DNA of 64,000 nt from Jiangella muralis (lineage in GTDB: Bacteria; Actinomycetota; Actinomycetes; Jiangellales; Jiangellaceae): positions 124,001-188,000 of the forward strand of contig NZ_LFXL01000010.1 in the NCBI RefSeq assembly GCF_001270745.1, in the 5' to 3' direction. This document shows positions 59,316 to 64,000 of this stretch, in pieces (positions within the stretch are counted from its first letter, which is position 1; the number at the start of each line of letters is the position of its first letter). The notes beneath the pieces were generated by a model. That model was given only the letters and a program-made list of their open reading frames with translations, was not told the origin of the DNA and searched no databases. Position numbers and translations under genes: made by a program.

Positions 59316-59361
59316 TGGTTGAGGGATTCGGGTTGCCCTGGCTACCCGAATCCCTCAACCA
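59316..59361. terminator. 18-bp perfect-stem hairpin
   Basis: Arms 59316-59333 and 59344-59361 are perfect complements (18 bp), loop 10 nt. It directly abuts the 3' end of the hypothetical minus-strand gene. Confidence 0.7.
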
Positions 59362-59628
59362 TCACCCGTAGAGGTCGGAGCGACGGTCGGCGCGGTAGGC
59401 CAACTCGGACCAGCGCCGGGCGTCGGCGATCTCGGCGGACTGGCGCGCGGGTGCGCTGGTGAGCACGTGTGACCGTCGGCGTCCGCGGCCGCGCGGCTGG
59501 GCCGAGTTCGGGACGGCCGACGCCGAGGAAGCCGGGGCGCCGCCGGGCCAGCCCAGCCGGCGGCGTCCCGGCCCGGCCGCGCCACCGCGCCGGCCCGCCC
59601 GGGCGGCGCTGGTGACCAGCCTGGTCAT
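59362..59628 (-). CDS. Hypothetical basic protein, 88 aa
   Basis: Third codon positions are nearly all G/C and the frame ends exactly at a perfect hairpin, both in favour of a gene. The front is Arg/Gly/Ala-rich (RLVTSAARAGRRGGAAGPGR); the end is more protein-like (SAEIADARRWSELAYRADRR). No ribosome binding site or family is apparent, so it may be an artefact of composition. Confidence 0.35.
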   Translation of the reverse strand: MTRLVTSAARAGRRGGAAGPGRRRLGWPGGAPASSASAVPNSAQPRGRGRRRSHVLTSAPARQSAEIADARRWSELAYRADRRSDLYG

Positions 59629-59872
59629 CGGCGCGAAAGCGGGTATTGACGACCGTTTCGCGGTGAGTCATCCTGGGGTCGTCAGCCCCAATTCGTGTGA
59701 ACGGCCCCCGATCCGTGCGGCACTTTCTCGCCGCTAGAACCGCCGGCCGCTGGGTGGCCGGCAATTCGCGTCGGCGCCGCATAGGAAATCCCGGTCAGGG
59801 TCGAGGTGCGCCCGGCATCGACGCTCCGTCAAGTGGCGGCGGAGTGGGCCGGTCGCGGGCTGGAGGGGTGCC

Positions 59873-60016
59873 GTGACTCCCACGTTCACCGGACTGCGTT
59901 CGCTCGCGCGACTGCGCCGCTGGCTGCTCGGACCGGAGCAGCCGAACCTGAGCCTGCGGTTGTCCGTCGGCGTGGTGGCGGTGCTGGCGCTGCTCGCCAT
60001 GACCAGCGTTCGCTGA
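59873..60016 (+). CDS. Small membrane protein, 47 aa
   Basis: The GTG has GGAGGGG 5-6 nt upstream. The product ends in a hydrophobic segment (LSVGVVAVLALLAMTSVR) and has a basic front (LRSLARLRRWLLGPEQPN), so one inward-anchored helix is predicted. No family recognised. Confidence 0.45.
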   Translation: MTPTFTGLRSLARLRRWLLGPEQPNLSLRLSVGVVAVLALLAMTSVR

Positions 60017-60723
60017 GGTGGCGATGACCCTCCCCGTTCGGGTGGGTGACCCACCCTACGGGCGGGCACCGACAGACTCGCCGGACGAAGCAGCCGACGC
60101 TCGCCGGACGGAGTCGCCGCCGCAGCGCCGGCCGACTGCGGTACGGCCGGCGACGCGATCCGCGGGTGGCGCGGATCAGGGCGCCCACCGGCGACGATGC
60201 CGCCATCGGACCCGCCGTCACACCCGCGAAGCACCGGCCGCCAGACCCCCAGCCGACCAGACCCAGCCCGGCCCGGCCCGGATGCGGGGACCGGCGGCGG
60301 ACGGGTGACCGGAGCAGGGCCGGGAGACGTGAATCGGTGTCCCTCGCGGCGCATGTGACCACCTCACCTCGGACGAGCGTCATCGTCCGGCGGCCATGCG
60401 GGGCCGCCGGTTGCGCTCGTCCGCGGTGTCGTGCCACAGCCTCCGGCCCTGCCCTGCGGTGACCCACACCACTGACGACTGGGACGGTACCGAGCGGGCG
60501 GTTGCTGACACAAGCGTTACCTCACGGTAACTTGCAAAAGTCCTCCGTTGCTCGACCTAAGTCGTTCCCAGGACGGCAGCCCACCCGGGCGCAGGCGTAA
60601 ACCGTCCGCACCGAACGCCAACACAGGCGACACCTGCGCCTTTTCGGTCGAATCGGATCTGGAACGCAGTCGGCGCGAAGCGTTACCAGCCGGAGCATTT
60701 GTCGACGAACGTGAAACTTTCCG
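60017..60723. other. Intergenic region without a supported gene
   Basis: The first 450 bp are Pro/Arg/Ala-coding-like in every frame and show no family signal. From about 60.51 kb the composition turns AT-richer, typical of regulatory DNA, with GTTACCTCACGGTAAC (60515-60530) as an imperfect palindrome. Confidence 0.45.
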
Positions 60724-60751
60724 TTGACGTGCATGCAAAAGCCCCTTTACT
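60724..60751 (+). promoter_or_regulatory. Candidate promoter of the multicopper oxidase gene
   Basis: TTGACG (60724-60729) and TTTACT (60746-60751) with a 16-bp spacer, in an AT-rich patch about 130 bp before the start codon. Confidence 0.4.
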
Positions 60752-60880
60752 GTGCGGAGCCATGTACGGGTCGGAGCGGATCAGCGACCGTCGGGGGTCG
60801 TCCATGCCCTGCGGTGGTGATGCCGGCCCCACCCCCGGTCTCCGGTGCTGGTGCCCCGGGACTCACGGAATGGAGACCCC

Positions 60881-61921
60881 ATGGCTGACAACCCCGTCCG
60901 ACGTGGCTGGCTAGGAAACCTGACCCGCCGGTCGGTGCTGGCCGGCGCGGTCGCGAGTGCGGCCTTCCCCGCAGTCGCCGCGACCACGAGCGCGGCGCCG
61001 GCGAGCCCCGGCTCGTCCACGACACCCGGGCTGCGCACGGCCCGGGCGACCGGCACGACCCATCGCGTGACGATGTACGCCGAGACACTGCCCGGCGGCC
61101 AGTTCGGCTACGGCCTGGCGCCCGGCGAGGCGACCATCCCGGGCCCGCTGCTGGAGATCGTCGAGGGCGACACTCTGGAGATCACGCTGGTCAACACGAC
61201 CGACCAGCGGCTGTCCATCCACCCGCACGGCGTCGACTACGACGTCTTCTCCGACGGCTCCGCGTTCAACGCCTCCTACAACCTGCCGGGTGAGACCCGC
61301 ACGTACGTGTGGCGCACCAGCGAGCGCACGACGACGGCCGGACGGGCCTGGCTGCCGGGCAGCGCCGGCTACTGGCACTACCACGACCACGCCTACGGCG
61401 ACCACGGCACCCAGGGCCTGCAGAAGGGCCTGTACGGCGGCCTCATCGTCCGCCGCAAGGGCGATCTGCTGCCGGACAAGACGTTCGTCGTGGTGTTCAA
61501 CGACATGACGATCAACAACAAGATGGCGCCCGAGACGCCGATGTTCGACGCCGTTCTGGGCGAGCGCGTGGAGTGGCTGGCGATCGGCCACGGAAGCATG
61601 GAACACACCTTCCACCTGCACGCCCACCGGTGGGCCGACAACCGGACCGGCTACCTCGACGGCCCCAACGACCCCACCCCGGCCGTCGACAACAAGGACC
61701 TCAATCCCGGCAGCTCGTTCGGGTTCCAGGTGATCGCCGGCGAGGGCGTCGGCCCCGGCGCGTGGATGTACCACTGCCACGTGCAGTTCCACTCCGACGG
61801 CGGCATGTCCGGCGTCTTCCTGGTCCGCAACGAGGACGGCACCATCCCCGACCACGCACAGGAGGCGATCGACCGCTACCACGCAGGACATGGAGGAGGA
61901 CACGGGGGCCACTCGAGCTAG
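60881..61921 (+). CDS. Secreted two-domain multicopper oxidase (small laccase-like)
   Basis: Oxidises phenols or metals with reduction of oxygen to water. The 346 residues begin with a twin-arginine signal (LTRRSVLAGAVASAAFPAVA), as expected for a cofactor-loaded export substrate. Copper ligands are present in all four clusters: HPHGV, WHYHDHAYG, HTFHLHAH and HCHVQFHSDGGM. Length and two-cupredoxin build match small laccases that work as trimers. A His/Gly-rich tail (HAGHGGGHGGHSS) may bind copper. The ATG has TGGAG upstream. Confidence 0.93.
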   Translation: MADNPVRRGWLGNLTRRSVLAGAVASAAFPAVAATTSAAPASPGSSTTPGLRTARATGTTHRVTMYAETLPGGQFGYGLAPGEATIPGPLLEIVEGDTLEITLVNTTDQRLSIHPHGVDYDVFSDGSAFNASYNLPGETRTYVWRTSERTTTAGRAWLPGSAGYWHYHDHAYGDHGTQGLQKGLYGGLIVRRKGDLLPDKTFVVVFNDMTINNKMAPETPMFDAVLGERVEWLAIGHGSMEHTFHLHAHRWADNRTGYLDGPNDPTPAVDNKDLNPGSSFGFQVIAGEGVGPGAWMYHCHVQFHSDGGMSGVFLVRNEDGTIPDHAQEAIDRYHAGHGGGHGGHSS

Positions 61922-62000
61922 GGACGAGCGCCCGTACCACTGACACCCAGCAGGGCCGAGAACGCACAGGCACGAGCGCACATCGATCGAAGGAGCAACG

Positions 62001-64000
62001 ATGAGACGCACCAGCCTCGTCCGTCCGGGAGGAGGACCACCGGCGAGATCCGCCCGGTGGCGCCGCACGATCGTCCTGGCGAGCACGGCCGTCCTGGCGC
62101 TGAGCGTGACCGCGCTGCCCGCGCAGGGGCAGACCGAGCCGGAGCCGGCCGAGCCCTCGCCGAGTGCCTCCAGCGCACCGGCCGCCAAGTCCCCCGACGC
62201 CGCCGACGACGCCAGCCCGGCCGCACGCCAGGCGCTGGCCGCCGCCAAGGCGAACGCCGCCGACGGCGTCAAGGTGCTGGTCTTCCACGGCGCCGCCGCC
62301 GAGCAGGACGACCCCGTCGCGGCCGCAGTCGCGGCGGTGCAGGAACTGGGCGCGGCCAGCGGCATCAGCGTCGACGTGTCGTCCGACCCGGCCAGTTTCT
62401 CGGCGAACACGCTGGCCGGCTACCGCGGCGTCGTCTTCCTGTCCGCGATCGGCACCGAGCTGACGCCGTCCCAGGAGGATGCGCTCGAGGCCTACATCGA
62501 GGACGGCGGCGGCTTCCTCGGCATCGGCGACGCCTCGCGCGCGCAGGAGCGGTCGGAGTGGTTCACCGGGCTGATCGGCACCCGGCCGGTCGGCGCGCTG
62601 CCCGACTCGCTCGACGTCGCCTCCGTCAGCGCCACCGCCAGCAACCCGCCGAACGAGGATGCGCCGAAGCTGGTCGACGGCGACGGCAACACCAAGTGGC
62701 TCGGGTTCGTGCGGACGGCGCAGATCACCGTCCGGCTGACCGAGCCGGCCGCGGTGAACCAGTACGCGCTGTCGTCGGCCAACGACTCCGCCGGCCGCGA
62801 CCCGCAGGACTGGACCCTGCAGGGCTCGAACGACGGCACGACCTGGACCGACATCGACCGGCGGACCAACGAGGACTTCCCGGAGCGGTTCCAGACCAAG
62901 GCCTACACGATCTCGAACACGACGGCCTACGAGTACTTCCGGCTGGACATCACCCGGAACTCCGGCGACTCGATCACCCAGCTGGCCGAGCTGCAGTTCT
63001 TCGCCGGCGAGATGGTAGAGCCGCCGCCGGTGCCGGCGCAGGAGGCGACGGTCAGCATCGTCGACCGCCAGCACCCGGCCAACGACGGGCTGCCGCTGAC
63101 GCTGACCCGCACGGACCGCTACACCAACTGGGCCCCGAACCCGGTCGGCACGGTGCACACCGTCGCGCAGATCCAGGAGCACACCTACGAACCGGGCGAC
63201 GGCGCCAACGGCGCGTTCCACCCGATCTCGTGGTGCCGTGACTACGACGGCGGCCGCTCCTTCTACACCGGCATGGGCGGCACGGCGGAGAGCTACGCCG
63301 AGCCGGAGTTCCGCAGCCACCTGACCGGCGCCCTGCAGTGGGCCACCGGGCTCGTGCGCGGCGACTGCCAGGCCACCATCGGCGCCAACTACGACATCGA
63401 GCGCCTGACGGCCCCGAACCAGCCGGGCCAGCTGGACCAGAACGGCGAGCCGCACGGCCTGGACGTCGCCGCCGACGGCACCGTCTTCTACATCGGCAAG
63501 GCGTCCTGCGCCACCGGCCCGATCGCGTCGTGGGACGACCCGAACGTCGGCCGCGGCTGCGGCACGATCCACCAGTGGGACCCGGAGACCGGCGACGTCA
63601 CGCAGCTGGCCTCGCTCGAGGTGTTCGGCAACCGCGGCAGCGGGAGCGAGCTGGTCAAGGCCGAGGACGGTCTGGTCGGCATCGCGCTGGACCCGTCGTT
63701 CACGGACAACGGCTGGATCTACACCTACTGGATGCCGTACGAGTCGCTCGACCGGGAGCGCCGCGTCGGTGACCGGACCGTCTCGCGGTTCACCTACGAC
63801 CACGAGACCCAGCAGATCGATCTCGACAGCCGCAAGGACCTGCTGTCCTGGGAGACCCAGATCCACAGCTGCTGCCACGCCGGCGGCGGCATGGACTTCG
63901 ACTCCGACGGCAACCTGTACGTCGGCGTCGGCGACAGCAACTCGTCGGGCGGCTCCAGCGGCTACTCCGGCAACAACTGGACGCAGGAGTTCGGCGGGTA
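62001..64000 (+). CDS. Secreted ThuA / F5-8 type C / sugar-dehydrogenase-like protein (3' end outside window)
   Basis: At least 666 residues, open at the window end. A signal peptide (RTIVLASTAVLALSVTALPA) and a Pro/Ala/Ser linker precede a ThuA-like (glutamine-amidotransferase-like) fold: VKVLVFHGAA, GYRGVVFLSAIGTELT, AYIEDGGGFLGIGD. A discoidin/F5-8C domain (about 215-335, ASNPPNEDAPKLVDGDGNTK) interrupts it; the ThuA part then resumes (DRYTNWAPNPVG, PISWCRDYDGGRSFYTGMGG). After CQATI a glucose/sorbosone-dehydrogenase-like propeller begins (HGLDVAADGTVFYIGKA, GIALDPSFTDNGWIYTYW, CCHAGGGMDFDSDGNLYVGV). The ATG follows AGGAG. Probably acts on extracellular carbohydrate; it follows the oxidase by 79 bp. 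Confidence 0.88.
   Translation, partial: MRRTSLVRPGGGPPARSARWRRTIVLASTAVLALSVTALPAQGQTEPEPAEPSPSASSAPAAKSPDAADDASPAARQALAAAKANAADGVKVLVFHGAAAEQDDPVAAAVAAVQELGAASGISVDVSSDPASFSANTLAGYRGVVFLSAIGTELTPSQEDALEAYIEDGGGFLGIGDASRAQERSEWFTGLIGTRPVGALPDSLDVASVSATASNPPNEDAPKLVDGDGNTKWLGFVRTAQITVRLTEPAAVNQYALSSANDSAGRDPQDWTLQGSNDGTTWTDIDRRTNEDFPERFQTKAYTISNTTAYEYFRLDITRNSGDSITQLAELQFFAGEMVEPPPVPAQEATVSIVDRQHPANDGLPLTLTRTDRYTNWAPNPVGTVHTVAQIQEHTYEPGDGANGAFHPISWCRDYDGGRSFYTGMGGTAESYAEPEFRSHLTGALQWATGLVRGDCQATIGANYDIERLTAPNQPGQLDQNGEPHGLDVAADGTVFYIGKASCATGPIASWDDPNVGRGCGTIHQWDPETGDVTQLASLEVFGNRGSGSELVKAEDGLVGIALDPSFTDNGWIYTYWMPYESLDRERRVGDRTVSRFTYDHETQQIDLDSRKDLLSWETQIHSCCHAGGGMDFDSDGNLYVGVGDSNSSGGSSGYSGNNWTQEFGG

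Noticed and set aside
60018-60308. Plus-strand open frame of 96 codons (Arg/Pro/Ala-rich).
   Set aside because: Low complexity in every frame, no ribosome binding site and no homologous pattern; composition artefact.

Overview
The window reads as chromosome of a high-GC, saprophytic actinobacterium. Support comes from the extreme G/C preference at third codon positions, GTG starts, start/stop overlaps of the ATGA/GTGA type, twin-arginine signal peptides, and an actinomycete-type integrative and conjugative element (AICE) sitting in a tRNA-Asn gene. Gene content would fit a Jiangella-like or other mycelial soil or plant-associated actinomycete, but genus cannot be fixed from the sequence alone.

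Region 1 (1-22.4 kb) is a plant-polymer and sugar-acid catabolic block. After the 3' end of a sigma-70 gene come a Gfo/Idh/MocA oxidoreductase, a two-part alpha/beta hydrolase coupled to an SGNH esterase, a complete oligopeptide/oligosaccharide-type ABC transporter (binding lipoprotein, two permeases, fused double ATPase), an oxidoreductase/TIM-barrel/oxidoreductase operon, a LacI-family repressor, and an operon nagB-nagA-uxaA-uronate reductase running opposite a secreted multidomain pectate lyase. Five near-identical operator-like sites (GCAANCGGTTGY) lie in front of these units, which suggests one LacI-controlled pectin/uronate regulon.

Region 2 (22.4-34.1 kb) holds a tightly overlapping myo-inositol operon (iolG-iolC-aldolase-like-iolB-iolD-iolA) with a divergent LacI-family regulator, then a three-gene operon (oxidoreductase, DUF993 aldolase-like protein, TIM-barrel isomerase) of unknown substrate preceded by two LacI-type operator sequences.

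Region 3 (34.2-48.4 kb) is a 14.05-kb AICE bounded by a 70-bp perfect direct repeat that covers the 3' half of tRNA-Asn. It has int, xis, a RepSA-like initiator, a cytosine methyltransferase carrying two compensating frameshifts, an FtsK-type translocase, a string of tiny zinc-ribbon proteins, a Pra-like activator, a GntR repressor and a Nudix protein. Its cargo is a lower-GC restriction-type module: a GHKL-ATPase protein, a Dcm methylase and a Vsr endonuclease. From 48.37 to about 50.4 kb lie remains of a second related element (truncated integrase, broken HAD phosphatase, repeated end fragment) and an HNH endonuclease gene.

Region 4 (50.7-64 kb) is ordinary accessory chromosome: two RibD-type reductases, a secreted carboxylesterase, an SDR with an altered active site, two DinB-like proteins, a MocR regulator divergent from an AhpD-like protein, a cupin regulator, several decayed genes, and at the end a secreted two-domain multicopper oxidase followed by a large secreted ThuA/discoidin/sugar-dehydrogenase-like protein that runs off the window. 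Long perfect-stem hairpins close many gene pairs across the whole window.
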